From contig CALWOA010000001.1 of assembly GCA_944382965.1 (NCBI GenBank), positions 159,943-223,942 on the forward strand: a DNA stretch of 64,000 bases, given 5' to 3'. The notes beneath the pieces are model-generated. The model was not told where the DNA came from, did not search any database, and worked only from the letters and a program-made list of their open reading frames with translations. This DNA is from an uncultured Oscillospiraceae bacterium. GTDB taxonomy: Bacteria > Bacillota > Clostridia > Oscillospirales > Oscillospiraceae. This document shows, in pieces, positions 1 to 9,388 of this stretch (its first letter is position 1; every line of letters starts with the position of its first letter). The translations under genes were made by a program, and so were the position numbers.

Positions 1-49
1 CTAAGTATTTGCATTATAGCAAAGCCAAACAAGCGTGTCAAGAGAAAAC

Positions 50-77
50 TTGACGGCGTAAAAAACCATGTTATAAT
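50..77 (+). promoter_or_regulatory. Vegetative promoter of the YjdF-like gene
   Basis: TTGACG at 50-55 and TATAAT at 72-77 with a 16-base spacer, followed by a GGAGGAAAGAAT ribosome-binding site directly before the ATG at 142. Confidence 0.75.
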
Positions 78-141
78 GAAAACAAAGTAGCCTTGGACAT
101 TGCGATTCCAGGAGTAATATCATCATTATGGAGGAAAGAAT

Positions 142-963
142 ATGGGCAGAAAAGAAAAAAAGGGCAAGCCGGAAATTTATAAAAACAAAACTACACTGAC
201 TGTCTACCTGATTTTGCGAGGGCTGATTATCATTGCCATGGTCCGTGCCATTTTCCGGCAGGAATATCAGAATGTCTTTTTCTGTGCCCTATCGCTGTTT
301 TTGCTGATTATGCCCAGCATCATTTCCCGAAAGCTGGAGATCATGCTGCCCAGCACTTTGGAGATTATCATTTTGCTGTTTATCTTTGCAGCAGAAATCC
401 TGGGAGAAATGAATAGCTTCTATGTCCGGGTTCCCCATTGGGATACAATGCTGCATACCATTAACGGTTTCCTTTGCGCTGCCATTGGATTTGCATTGGT
501 GGATATGCTCAACCGGGATGACCGATTCTCCTTCAAGCTGTCTCCGGTGTACCTGGCAATGGTTGCCTTCTGTTTTTCCATGACGGTTGGTGTGCTGTGG
601 GAGTTCTTTGAATTCAGCGGAGATTACCTGCTTGGAATGGATATGCAGAAAGACACGGTGGTCAATGCAATTCACACGGTAAATCTGGACAAGACCATGA
701 CCAATACCGTTGTGCATGTGAAGGATATCGTGGATGTGATTGTGGTTCACTCCGACGGCAGCCAGGAGGCACTGGGGCTGGGTGGATACCTGGATGTGGG
801 TATTCAGGACACCATGAAGGACCTGTTTGTGAATCTCATCGGTGCTGTAGTATTCTCAATCATTGGTTTCTTCTTCGTAAAGGAAAAGGGGAAAGGAAAG
901 GTAGCGTCCCGATTCATTCCCCAGGTCGTGTCACCGGAGGAAACCAATAAGCCAACGGAATAA
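142..963 (+). CDS. YjdF/DUF2238-like integral membrane protein
   Basis: A 273-residue membrane protein of unknown function. A lysine-rich N-terminus is followed by about six hydrophobic segments. The HWDTMLH motif (near residue 100) and GVLWEFFEFSGDYLLG (near residue 150), together with a late DTMKDLFVNLIGA segment, are the pattern of the YjdF/DUF2238 family, which is distantly VanZ-like. A soluble loop of about 50 residues separates the last two conserved blocks. The gene is transcribed alone: it has its own promoter at 50-77 and a hairpin terminator right after the stop. No substrate or partner can be named from the sequence. Confidence 0.75.
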   Translation: MGRKEKKGKPEIYKNKTTLTVYLILRGLIIIAMVRAIFRQEYQNVFFCALSLFLLIMPSIISRKLEIMLPSTLEIIILLFIFAAEILGEMNSFYVRVPHWDTMLHTINGFLCAAIGFALVDMLNRDDRFSFKLSPVYLAMVAFCFSMTVGVLWEFFEFSGDYLLGMDMQKDTVVNAIHTVNLDKTMTNTVVHVKDIVDVIVVHSDGSQEALGLGGYLDVGIQDTMKDLFVNLIGAVVFSIIGFFFVKEKGKGKVASRFIPQVVSPEETNKPTE

Positions 964-970
964 GAAAAAA

Positions 971-1003
971 CCTTCGTGCAGTCACCTGCACGAAGGTTTT
1001 TTT
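971..1003. terminator. Bidirectional intrinsic terminator
   Basis: An 11-bp perfect stem (971-981 with 986-996) has a 4-base loop, seven T on the + side and six A before it, so it can end both the YjdF-like gene and the convergent LRR gene. A second GC-rich hairpin (1004-1014 with 1019-1029, loop TGAA) lies between it and the LRR stop codon. Confidence 0.9.
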
Positions 1004-1038
1004 GTCCGGTGCCCTGAAGGGCACCGGACAGGTCTGCA

Positions 1039-2760
1039 TTATTCTACGGTAGGATCGTAATTGACGATGATGTCATGATCTCGCAGGCTGGATACATCAC
1101 TGATTTGATTGCCAAAAACATTTACTTGAACCAAACGGTAGCAGTCCGCCAGAGCGTCGATATTGGTCAGAAGGTTGTAATCCATATAAACATATGTCAG
1201 GCTTTCCATTTTCTGAAGGCTATCAATGTTGGTCAGTGCATTGTAAGAGCCGTCAATTTTCTGCAGGGGGCAGCCGTCAGGCCATTGCGGAAGTTCCGCA
1301 ACTTGGTTGGCGGAGAAGTTGAAAACTTCCAGCTTGGACAGGGTGCTCAGAGAGGAGATATCCGTAATATCGTTGCTGGAAATATCCAGTTCCGTCAGCT
1401 GTGTGCAGTTGGCGATGGCAGAAATATCTGTCAGAGAGTTGTAGCTGACGGACAGGTAAGTCAGAGCAGGCAGACTGGAAATACCATTGAGCTGAGACAG
1501 CTGATTGTTGCCCACATCCAGCCAGCTCAACTGCGTGCAGTTGGCAAGAGGGGACAGATCCGTAACAGCATTGTATTCCAGATTCAGCTTTTGCAGATTC
1601 GCCAGACTGCTCAGATTCTCCAGACTTGTTACTGCATTGTGCTGCAAATTCAACTCCGTCAGGTAGGGCATAGTGGTTAGCGCTTCCAGATTCCGGACAG
1701 TATTGTTGCTCAAATCCAGATAAGTCAATGCCTGAGCACCGGAGAGGTTGGCGATGGTACTCAAACTGCAGTTTGCCAAAGTCAGCCGGGACAGTACCGG
1801 AAGGGATGCCAAAATGGTCAAATCCTCAGAAGGGAAGTTGCAGTTGGTTAAGTCCAGCGTGGTCAGGCTGGTCAGAGAAGAAAACACTTCCAAAGAATCC
1901 AGCGTATGGTTCTGCAGGGTCAGCGTTTGTAAGTATGGCATCAGACTCAGATCTCCAAAGGTGGAAGCGGATTCCGGAACAGTGAATTCTGTAATGGACC
2001 AAAGATCGTTGGTAAAGACTGTGTCATCCTCGTCGACGCCAATAAGGGAGCGGATGGCAGCCTCCATGGCAGGATCCGTGAAGGTAACCTCTTCAATCAC
2101 ACCGGTGATGGTGTAGTCCAAGGTAGTCAAGGGGCTCACCAGTCCGTCTTCGTTAACGCTGACCGCCAGAATAACGGTTTCGCCGGTGGGAAGGGTAATG
2201 CTTTCACCATAAGCAGGACCTGCGGTGGTGGGATAAGTGTTGTCCATTGTGTAGTAAATCGTACCGGCGGAGGAGGTCAGGTGAATATCCATATACTGAC
2301 TGTAGTAGCCGCTGGCATAGTCGGCAGTAGGTGCGGTAGGACGCAGTGCATCTATTTCCGCTTTCACCTGGGGATCGCTGATTCCATCGAGCAGACTGAT
2401 GGCGTCCAGAAGCTTATCTTGCTCCACAAAGGTCCGACACAGGGCGGTATACAACTCTGCGGTGGGGCCGCTGCTGATGGCACGGGTAAGCGTCAGTTCC
2501 GCTTTGGTGTAGTTGCCGGTCTTCTTGTACTGATTGGCAAGTTCAATGGCAACGCCTTCGTCATGGTCAGAGAAATTGTATGCCATATCATAGAACCAAG
2601 AGGACATCCGGGAATTGCCGTGCAGGTCGTGAAAGCGGGCCTGACTGATCAGGGTGTCCCGGGTAAACGCGCGGTCATACACAAACAAATACCACACCAC
2701 GCTTGTGCAGATCAAAACCGCCAGCAGGGTGGTAATCAGTATTCTGATCGTTTTTTTCAT
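1039..2760 (-). CDS. Membrane-anchored leucine-rich repeat protein with TPR-like and chitobiase-C-like domains
   Basis: A 573-residue protein probably displayed outside the membrane. Residues 7-28 form one membrane anchor. Residues about 35-135 look like short TPR helices (for example YKKTGNYTKAELTLTRAI). Residues about 148-220 resemble the CHB_HEX_C_1 domain (the AGTIYYTMDNTYPT start). Residues about 270-570 are roughly twelve 22-residue leucine-rich repeats of the internalin-like type (LxxLxxLxLxxNxLxx). Such LRRs usually bind proteins or carbohydrates, but no ligand can be inferred. No LPXTG or other sorting signal is seen. The gene is monocistronic, with a consensus promoter at 2795-2823. 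Confidence 0.85.
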   Translation of the reverse strand: MKKTIRILITTLLAVLICTSVVWYLFVYDRAFTRDTLISQARFHDLHGNSRMSSWFYDMAYNFSDHDEGVAIELANQYKKTGNYTKAELTLTRAISSGPTAELYTALCRTFVEQDKLLDAISLLDGISDPQVKAEIDALRPTAPTADYASGYYSQYMDIHLTSSAGTIYYTMDNTYPTTAGPAYGESITLPTGETVILAVSVNEDGLVSPLTTLDYTITGVIEEVTFTDPAMEAAIRSLIGVDEDDTVFTNDLWSITEFTVPESASTFGDLSLMPYLQTLTLQNHTLDSLEVFSSLTSLTTLDLTNCNFPSEDLTILASLPVLSRLTLANCSLSTIANLSGAQALTYLDLSNNTVRNLEALTTMPYLTELNLQHNAVTSLENLSSLANLQKLNLEYNAVTDLSPLANCTQLSWLDVGNNQLSQLNGISSLPALTYLSVSYNSLTDISAIANCTQLTELDISSNDITDISSLSTLSKLEVFNFSANQVAELPQWPDGCPLQKIDGSYNALTNIDSLQKMESLTYVYMDYNLLTNIDALADCYRLVQVNVFGNQISDVSSLRDHDIIVNYDPTVE

Positions 2761-2794
2761 AGAAAAGTACTCCGTTTCGCGAGAATCTCACTGA

Positions 2795-2823
2795 ATTATA
2801 CAACATATCCCTTATAAAGTCAA
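2795..2823 (-). promoter_or_regulatory. Promoter of the LRR gene
   Basis: On the minus strand, TTGACT and TATAAT with a 17-base spacer, about 35 bases before the start codon. Confidence 0.75.
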
Positions 2824-2892
2824 GTCCGCACAAAACCCGGGAAATAGTGGCGGGGAGGCAGGGCTTTATTTGTAAACAATCTGTGTCCTACC

Positions 2893-2921
2893 TTGCAATT
2901 GTGGTAAAATCATGGTAAACT
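2893..2921 (+). promoter_or_regulatory. Promoter of the PrsA-like gene
   Basis: TTGCAA, a 17-base spacer and TAAACT with an extended -10 TGG; it lies 46 bases before the chosen ATG. Confidence 0.6.
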
Positions 2922-2967
2922 GTTTCGGAATCACTGCCCAATTATGGGAGAAATGAGGAAGAAAGTA

Positions 2968-4494
2968 ATGGAAAAATGCAAATTCTGCCAAGCGGAATTG
3001 GCGGAGAACGATACGGTCTGCCCCAACTGCGGCAAGGACAACGCAACGGAGCAGGCGGAGTCTGCACCTGAGGCTGTACAGTCCGTTGCAGCGGAAGAAG
3101 CGCAGGCTCAGGAAGTGACCTCCGACAGCGCTGGTGCAAATGAGGAATCGGAAGCCACTGCTGCTCCCGTTGAGGATGCACAGCAGGATTCTCAGGAACC
3201 TCAGATCCAGGAAGGTTTGAAGGCAACACCTGGTAAGATTGCACTGATGGCCGCTGCGGTTGTGGTGCTGCTGGCAGTGCTGATTGCACTGATTGTAGCT
3301 GGCTTGGGGCAGAAGGAACCTGCCGACTCTGCCGAAACCGGCGCAACCGGTGCAACTACGGCAGAGACAGTACCGGCTACGGTGCCCGCTGACGGAAATC
3401 CGGAGGATGTAACCTGCAAGGGAACTTACACCGTTACCGACGCGGAAGCGAAAGACAACCAGCAGACTGTGGTAGCCACCATTGGAGAGCGCCAGCTGAC
3501 CAACGGCCAGCTCCAGGTGTACTACTGGATGGAGGTACAGAGCTTCCTGAACACCTATGGTGCCTATGCTCCGTATTTCGGACTGGATTACACAAAGCCC
3601 CTGGACACCCAGATTTCTATGGAAGATGAAAATCTGACTTGGCAGCAGTTCTTCCTGCAAAGAGCGCTGAATAATTGGCAGCAGGTTCAGGCTATGTCCA
3701 TGGAAGCCGCCATCAACGGCGTACAGATCAATCCGGAAGACCAGGAATATCTGGATACCCTGCAGCAGCAGATGGAAGAGGTTGCGAAAGGCTATGATAT
3801 GACTTTGGATGAACTGCTGCTGACCAATCTTGGCCCCGGCGCTGGTATGGAAGAATACCACTATTTCCAGGAGCAGTATTTAAGAGGTCTGCCTTACTTC
3901 CAGCAGGAGACGGCGAAAATGGTTCCCACCGAGGCGGATCTGGAAGCATTCTTTACAGAGCATGAGCAGGATTATGCCAACAACGGCATTACCAAAGACA
4001 GCATGTTTGTGGATGTGCGGCATATTCTGGTGCAGATTACCGGCGGTACAACCGATGAAGAGGGCAATACCACCTACACCGATGAAGAGTGGGCGGCTTG
4101 TGAAGAAAAAGCCCAGGCTATTCTGGACGAGTGGCTGGCAGGAGATAAAACGGAAGATTCCTTTGCTGCGCTGGCTACAGAAAAGTCGGAAGACCCCGGC
4201 TCTCAGGCCAATGGCGGTCTGTATGAGCGGGTAACGGAAGGTCAGATGGTGGCTCCGTTCAATGACTGGTGTTTCGATACCAGCCGGAAAACCGGTGACT
4301 ATGGCCTGGTGAAGACCGACTACGGCTACCATGTGATGTACTTTGTGGATACCCAGCCGCAGTGGAAATACTATGCGGAAAACGCTTGGGTTACGGAACA
4401 GACCAACAACCTGATTGACAATCTGGTAGAAAAGAATCCCATGGAAGTTGTCTACGAGAATATTACGCTGGGCAACGTTAATCTGGGCGCATAA
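2968..4494 (+). CDS. Zinc-ribbon, membrane-anchored parvulin-type peptidyl-prolyl isomerase (PrsA/SurA-like foldase)
   Basis: A 508-residue protein. The start at 2968 (MEKCKFC) is preferred over the upstream in-frame ATG at 2944 because GAGGAAG sits 6 bases before it. Residues 3-23 form a four-cysteine zinc ribbon (CKFC...CPNCG) that would lie in the cytoplasm. After an acidic Ala/Glu linker comes one membrane helix near residues 89-113, then an extracellular part with a SurA/PrsA N-domain and a rotamase core (VRHILVQI, the SEDPGSQANGGLYE block, DYGYHVMYF) near residues 350-465. The family assists folding of exported proteins. An anchor by zinc ribbon and membrane helix instead of a PrsA lipobox is the variant seen here. 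Confidence 0.88.
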   Translation: MEKCKFCQAELAENDTVCPNCGKDNATEQAESAPEAVQSVAAEEAQAQEVTSDSAGANEESEATAAPVEDAQQDSQEPQIQEGLKATPGKIALMAAAVVVLLAVLIALIVAGLGQKEPADSAETGATGATTAETVPATVPADGNPEDVTCKGTYTVTDAEAKDNQQTVVATIGERQLTNGQLQVYYWMEVQSFLNTYGAYAPYFGLDYTKPLDTQISMEDENLTWQQFFLQRALNNWQQVQAMSMEAAINGVQINPEDQEYLDTLQQQMEEVAKGYDMTLDELLLTNLGPGAGMEEYHYFQEQYLRGLPYFQQETAKMVPTEADLEAFFTEHEQDYANNGITKDSMFVDVRHILVQITGGTTDEEGNTTYTDEEWAACEEKAQAILDEWLAGDKTEDSFAALATEKSEDPGSQANGGLYERVTEGQMVAPFNDWCFDTSRKTGDYGLVKTDYGYHVMYFVDTQPQWKYYAENAWVTEQTNNLIDNLVEKNPMEVVYENITLGNVNLGA

Positions 4495-4510
4495 CCCCAT
4501 GTAGCAGAAG

Positions 4511-4548
4511 AACCCGCCTCGGAACCAGATGTTCCGGGGCGGGTTTTT
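4511..4548 (+). terminator. Intrinsic terminator after the foldase gene
   Basis: A 15-bp near-perfect stem (4511-4525 with 4531-4545) is followed by a short T run. Confidence 0.85.
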
Positions 4549-4563
4549 GCGGTAGTCGAGAGA

Positions 4564-5553
4564 TTATTTGTGATAGCAAACTTCTGTAGAGGTATCCGGA
4601 TTGCCGTTGAAGAAGGATACCAGATTGTTTATGGTGGTGGCGGCAATGTTGTCCAGGGCTTCGTTGGTCAGGAAAGCCTGGTGAGAGGTGACGATAACAT
4701 TGGGCATAGCAATCAAGCGAACCAGCTTGTCGTCCTGCACGATGTGGCCGGAGAAGTCCTCATAGAACAGGTCGCCTTCCTCCTCGTAAACGTCCAGGCA
4801 GGCAGCGCCTACTTTTTTCTCCTTGATCCCGTTGATCAGATCTTCCGTATTGATCAGGCTGCCCCGGGAGGTGTTGATAATGGTGACGCCTTTTTTCATT
4901 CGGGCGATGGACTCCGCGTTGATGATGTGCTTGGTATCCTCGGTCAGAGGGCAGTGCAGAGAAATAATGTCGGATTTTTCAAACAGCTCCGGAAGGTCCA
5001 CGTAGTGCAGCCCGGAGTTGGGGGCGGGGAATTTGTCATAGGCCAGAATGTTCATGCCGAAGCCTTTGCAGATATCGGCAAATACCCGGCCGATTTTACC
5101 GGTGCCGATAATACCCACAGTCTTGCCATACAGGTCAAATCCTGCCAGACCCTGAAGGCTGAAATTAAACTCCCGGGTGCGGTTGTAGGCTTTATGGGTG
5201 CGCCGGTTGATGGTCAGCAGCAGCGCCATGGCGTGCTCGGCAACAGCGTGGGGAGAGTAGGCGGGCACCCGGAATACCCGGAGTTTGCCCTGGCAGGCCT
5301 TGATATCCACGTTGTTGAAGCCGGCGCAGCGCAGGACAATGGCCTTCACGCCCATCTCGTAAAGCTTCTCAACCACAGCGGCATTCACGGTATCATTGAC
5401 AAAGACACATACCGCATCGAAGCCTGCGGCCAGAGATACGGTATCTTCATTGAGGTTAGGCTCAAAGTATTTGATTTCCACACCGGCGGGAACGCCGTAA
5501 CGGTCAAAGCCGGGAACATCGTAGGATTTTGTATCAAAGAAAGCAAGTTTCAT
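4564..5553 (-). CDS. ldhA: D-lactate dehydrogenase (D-2-hydroxyacid dehydrogenase family)
   Basis: A 329-residue cytoplasmic NAD-dependent enzyme that reduces pyruvate to D-lactate and recycles NADH in fermentation. The nucleotide-binding GIIGTGKIGRVFADI is near residue 147. The active-site arginine is in INTSRGSLINT, the glutamate in DVYEEEGDLF, and the histidine in the SHQAFLTNEAL block typical of D-LDH. The length is normal for the family. It is monocistronic, with an almost perfect consensus promoter (5583-5611) and an AAAGGAGG site, which suggests strong expression. Related 2-hydroxyacid dehydrogenases are possible, but the SHQAFLT block favours LdhA. Confidence 0.9.
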   Translation of the reverse strand: MKLAFFDTKSYDVPGFDRYGVPAGVEIKYFEPNLNEDTVSLAAGFDAVCVFVNDTVNAAVVEKLYEMGVKAIVLRCAGFNNVDIKACQGKLRVFRVPAYSPHAVAEHAMALLLTINRRTHKAYNRTREFNFSLQGLAGFDLYGKTVGIIGTGKIGRVFADICKGFGMNILAYDKFPAPNSGLHYVDLPELFEKSDIISLHCPLTEDTKHIINAESIARMKKGVTIINTSRGSLINTEDLINGIKEKKVGAACLDVYEEEGDLFYEDFSGHIVQDDKLVRLIAMPNVIVTSHQAFLTNEALDNIAATTINNLVSFFNGNPDTSTEVCYHK

Positions 5554-5582
5554 GTTTTATTCCTCCTTTTTGTATCGATAAT

Positions 5583-5611
5583 ATTATAGCGATATAGAAT
5601 CGGATTGTCAA
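5583..5611 (-). promoter_or_regulatory. Consensus promoter of ldhA
   Basis: On the minus strand, TTGACA and TATAAT with a 17-base spacer, both hexamers matching consensus. Confidence 0.85.
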
Positions 5612-5653
5612 GAGCATTTTATCAATAGAATGCCCAGTGTGAGAAAAATATTC

Positions 5654-5683
5654 TTGCGAAAAACGTGGTATTTGTGCTATAGT
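5654..5683 (+). promoter_or_regulatory. Promoter of the GtrA gene
   Basis: TTGCGA, an 18-base spacer and TATAGT with an extended -10 TGC. Confidence 0.6.
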
Positions 5684-5710
5684 GTGGAAAATACCATAGG
5701 AGGAAAAGTA

Positions 5711-6124
5711 ATGCTGGAAAAAATCAAAAACCTGGTGTTGACACACTGGGACATTATAACCTATCTGATATTTGGAGTGCTGACCACGGTGGTCAACTAT
5801 CTGGTATATCTTCCGCTGTACAATTTGCTGCACATACCTGCTTCCGTGTGCAACATCGTGGCTTGGGTAGTGGCAGTGGCGTTTGCCTTCCTGACCAACA
5901 AACCTTTTGTATTCAAGAGCCACGATTGGTCCGCAAAAACAGTACTTCCCGAACTGAGTAAGTTTGTCAGCTGCCGTTTGGTATCGGGGGTAATGGAGAC
6001 GGCGATTATTTTCCTGACAGTGGATCTGATGCACTGGAACGGAAATATCTGGAAATTGTTTACCCAAATTCTTGTTGTTGTGATGAACTATTTTGCCAGC
6101 AAAATGCTGGTATTTCGGAAATAA
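5711..6124 (+). CDS. GtrA family membrane protein
   Basis: A 137-residue protein with four membrane helices. The start at 5711 follows AGGAGGAAAAGTA. The family signature is visible: YLIFGVLTTVVNYLVY at the N-terminus, FLTNKPFVFKS in the middle loop and the C-terminal FASKMLVFRK. GtrA proteins are associated with polyprenyl-linked sugar transfer across the membrane and modification of cell-surface polysaccharides. No glycosyltransferase partner lies next to it, so its role in this strain is open. It is single-gene with its own promoter and terminator. Confidence 0.88.
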   Translation: MLEKIKNLVLTHWDIITYLIFGVLTTVVNYLVYLPLYNLLHIPASVCNIVAWVVAVAFAFLTNKPFVFKSHDWSAKTVLPELSKFVSCRLVSGVMETAIIFLTVDLMHWNGNIWKLFTQILVVVMNYFASKMLVFRK

Positions 6125-6130
6125 TACAAA

Positions 6131-6160
6131 AAACCAGGAACTGCAAAGTTCCTGGTTTTT
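6131..6160. terminator. Bidirectional terminator
   Basis: A 12-bp stem (6131-6142 with 6147-6158) closes on a GCAA tetraloop, with A and T runs on both sides. It serves the GtrA gene and the converging ABC permease gene. Confidence 0.85.
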
Positions 6161-6166
6161 GCATGT

Positions 6167-9100
6167 TCATTCCACCGACTTCAGTGCTTCTGCCATGTTG
6201 ATTTTCTCCAGCCTGAAGTAGAAGATAAAGTCTACAACCACAGCAGACAGAAGGGTCAGAGACAGCGCCCAGACATAGGAAATAGGATTGGCGATGGCCT
6301 TGAACCAAACGAAATCAATTTTAATCTGGCTCATGACAAACAGCAGAAGCAATCTGCCGAAAGCCAGTCCCAGCAGCGAACCAATCACGGTCAATGCCAT
6401 GTTCTCCTTAAACACGTAAGCTGCTGTTTCGCTGGCGTTGAAACCCAGTACCTTGATGGTAGCGATTTCCCGGATGCGTTCGGTAATGTTGATGTTGGTC
6501 AGATTATACAGAACGATGATAGCCAGCAGTCCTGCACAGAATACCACCACGCCTACCACAAGATCCAGCGCATCCATCATGCCCTGAACCATGTCGCTCA
6601 GATCCTCACTGACCGATACATTCATCACATTGTCTAACGAAGAAACTGCCGCGCTGATAATATGAACTTCCTGGTCCGGAGAAACTTTCACAAAGGCCAT
6701 CTGCTGCTCTGGCAGGGTTCCCCACTGCTGCTGGATGGTTTCCGGAAGGACAATGGCGTAATTATCCACATGGTTGTCATAGATGCCGGAAACGGTCAGT
6801 TCCAAAGTCTGCAAATCGCCATTGCGCAGAATCACGGTGTCTCCCACATCGATTTTCATATTTTCCGCCACACCGGAGGACAGCACCACTTCACCAATGT
6901 CAGGCATGGACACAGGCTGATTGCTGCTGTGCAGGTCAATGAAATCGGTTAGTTCCTTACCGCTGCTGATCATGTATAGCTCTTTGACTTTGTTGCCAAA
7001 ATCCAGTTCTACGCTGCTCTGATGATACAGTAGAGAACCCTCGCAGTCCTGAACCGCTTCGGAAAAATCCGCCAACTGCCCCGGGGTGTTCTCTTCCCGG
7101 AAATAGACCGCCATATCGTAAAGAGTGACTTCCTCAAACTGATAATTCGCCACGTTAACAATGGAATCCCGCAGACCAAAGCCCGTCAGCAGCAGAGCCG
7201 TGCATCCGCCGATACCCATCAGCATCATGGCAAGTCTCTGGCGATAACGGAAGATATTGCGTATGGTTACCTTATCCAGGAAACTGATCTTGGACCAGAA
7301 GGGCAGATATTCCAGGAGAATCTTTTTGCCGGAACTGGGGGCTTTGGGCCGAATCAGTTCAGCCGGCTCCTCTTCCAATGTTCTGCGGCAGACGTACCAG
7401 GTGACGAGCAGCATGACGCCGGTGTACATCAAAACCACAGCGATGCATAGAGGCCAATCAATGGTCAGCACCATTTTCGGCTGGATATAGAGCATGATAC
7501 AGTAAGCCTCCCAGATGATCTGGGGGAAGATGGTGGAGCCTGCCCAAATGCCGACGCTGCATCCCAGCAAAGCACCGCTGCCGGAATAGAACAGGTATTT
7601 TCCAATGATACTGCGGTTGCTGTATCCCAGCGCTTTCAACGTACCGATCTGGGTCCGTTCTTCCTCAATCATGCGGGTCATGGTAGTGATGCATACCAGA
7701 GAAGCCACCAACAGGAAGAACACCGGGAATACCCGGGAAACACCGGATACAATGTCGGAACTGCTGTCCAGATTCACATAGCCCACATTGCTGTTGCGAT
7801 CGAGCACATACACATCGGCCTTCTCCATCGCGTCAATATCCGCCCGGGCTTCGTCCAGTTCTTCCTTGGCGTCTTTCAGTTCGGCTTCCGCATCGGCAAG
7901 TTCCTGTTCGGCTTCTGCCTTGGCATCTTCGTATTCTTCCCAGCCCTCGGCCAGTTCTGCTTCCCCTTCGTGGAACAGTCCCCAGTTGACCATGAGGGCA
8001 TCGTAGGCGTCGTTGAGTTTGGTTTCATTTGCCCACATTTCTACCTCTGCGGCGGTCAACTGAGCTTCCGCATCGGCCAGTTGCTGTTCCTGATTTTCCA
8101 GAGCCTGGTATCTTGCCTGAATCTGATCCATGGCAGACAGCACGCCTTGAATCTGGGTCATCATTGTTTGTAATGAGGCCAACTGCTGCTGTAGCTGGGG
8201 AAGATCAGGATCGTCCTCCGGAAGCGCTTCAATCCGCGCCTGAAGGTCATCAATCTGACCTTGAAGCACCGGCTGATTGGCTGAAGCCTCATCGTAAGCA
8301 GGTTTCAGTTGGGCGTACTCCTGATCCAGTTTTTCCCTGGCAGCGGCAATTTGCGGTTCTGCTTCTGCTTTTTTCTCTTCCATTTCTTCCTTTGCGGCGG
8401 AAATTTGTCCTCGGGCAATTTCAATCTGTTCCCGGCCTTCTTCGATCTCTCTTCCGCCGTCGATCAGCTTTTGACGATTCTCTTTCAGTTCTTGCTCTGC
8501 ATCGTCGAGTTCCTGCTTAGCGTCAGCCAGTTCCTGTTCAGCTTCCGCCTTGCCGTCTTCATATTCTTTCAAGCCGTCCAGATATTCCTGGTAGCCCTCA
8601 TCGTACTCTTCCTCGGCTTCGGATTTTACATCGGCAAAACGTTCTTCCGCCAGCCGCTCGGCTTCCGGCTCAATGGCATCCACCGCATCATCCAGAGCAT
8701 CATTATATTGGTCAGAGTAGATTGCATAGTCACCGGGGATAGTCAGGTTGATTTCCGTAAAGTAGTCCACATCGAAGGCGCTCTGAGGAATGTAATAGTA
8801 GTTTTCCAGACTGCCGCTGCCGATTGTGGTGGTACCCCGGTTCATGTCCATGTACAAAGGCGTTGCCACACAGCCGACGATGGTGAAGGTCTGATAGCGT
8901 AAACTGTCCAGGGAATCTTCCTCGTTATCGGAAGAGATGGTGACAGTCTGCCCCAGCATGTCCTCCGTCCAGTGGAATCCATCCGCCAGGCATTCGTTGT
9001 CCGCCTCCGGCATTCGTCCGCTGCGCAGGGCAACCTGGTTGATCTCCTGGGGAAGGGAGTAAAAGCGGTATACGCAATCCTCACCATCCTCTCCGGTTCG

Positions 9101-9388
9101 TGCAATGAAATCCATCCAGATGGAGCCTTCTGCCTGGGCGACACCATCCAGCTGCTGCACCTTGTCCACATATTCCTGGGTCCAGCCGTAGCTGTTTACC
9201 AGGCGGATGTCGAACATATTCTGCTGGTCAGTAAAATACTGCCCCGTGGCTACCATGTCGGTCTTTGCCATTAAAAGACCGACAAACAGCCCCGCGCCCA
9301 AAGCAATGATCGCAGCAATGGCCGTATATCGTCCGAAGGACTTTACAATGGATTGGCGCAGGTTTCTGCGCATGGCATTTCGTTTCAT
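6167..9388 (-). CDS. FtsX-like ABC transporter permease with a long extracytoplasmic coiled coil
   Basis: A 1,073-residue permease of the MacB/FtsX superfamily, partner of the ATPase just upstream. The start ATG overlaps the ATPase stop codon (TAATG), so the two are translationally coupled. There is an N-terminal membrane helix (about residues 15-38), a MacB-like periplasmic-type domain to about 225, then about 280 residues of Glu/Ala/Gln-rich heptads (about 230-505), one FtsX domain with three helices (about 545-690), a second extracellular domain, and a final FtsX domain (about 950-1073). This architecture matches permeases implicated in exporting lipoproteins or peptides or in mechanotransmission, but the substrate is unknown. 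Confidence 0.88.
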   Translation of the reverse strand: MKRNAMRRNLRQSIVKSFGRYTAIAAIIALGAGLFVGLLMAKTDMVATGQYFTDQQNMFDIRLVNSYGWTQEYVDKVQQLDGVAQAEGSIWMDFIARTGEDGEDCVYRFYSLPQEINQVALRSGRMPEADNECLADGFHWTEDMLGQTVTISSDNEEDSLDSLRYQTFTIVGCVATPLYMDMNRGTTTIGSGSLENYYYIPQSAFDVDYFTEINLTIPGDYAIYSDQYNDALDDAVDAIEPEAERLAEERFADVKSEAEEEYDEGYQEYLDGLKEYEDGKAEAEQELADAKQELDDAEQELKENRQKLIDGGREIEEGREQIEIARGQISAAKEEMEEKKAEAEPQIAAAREKLDQEYAQLKPAYDEASANQPVLQGQIDDLQARIEALPEDDPDLPQLQQQLASLQTMMTQIQGVLSAMDQIQARYQALENQEQQLADAEAQLTAAEVEMWANETKLNDAYDALMVNWGLFHEGEAELAEGWEEYEDAKAEAEQELADAEAELKDAKEELDEARADIDAMEKADVYVLDRNSNVGYVNLDSSSDIVSGVSRVFPVFFLLVASLVCITTMTRMIEEERTQIGTLKALGYSNRSIIGKYLFYSGSGALLGCSVGIWAGSTIFPQIIWEAYCIMLYIQPKMVLTIDWPLCIAVVLMYTGVMLLVTWYVCRRTLEEEPAELIRPKAPSSGKKILLEYLPFWSKISFLDKVTIRNIFRYRQRLAMMLMGIGGCTALLLTGFGLRDSIVNVANYQFEEVTLYDMAVYFREENTPGQLADFSEAVQDCEGSLLYHQSSVELDFGNKVKELYMISSGKELTDFIDLHSSNQPVSMPDIGEVVLSSGVAENMKIDVGDTVILRNGDLQTLELTVSGIYDNHVDNYAIVLPETIQQQWGTLPEQQMAFVKVSPDQEVHIISAAVSSLDNVMNVSVSEDLSDMVQGMMDALDLVVGVVVFCAGLLAIIVLYNLTNINITERIREIATIKVLGFNASETAAYVFKENMALTVIGSLLGLAFGRLLLLFVMSQIKIDFVWFKAIANPISYVWALSLTLLSAVVVDFIFYFRLEKINMAEALKSVE

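Noticed and set aside
1004-1029. GC-rich hairpin after the first terminator
   Set aside because: No T run follows on either strand; it may support the adjacent terminator but is not called separately.
1075-1680. 201-codon plus-strand frame with repetitive Gln/Leu content
   Set aside because: Its repeats are the complement of the LRR repeats in the real minus-strand gene.
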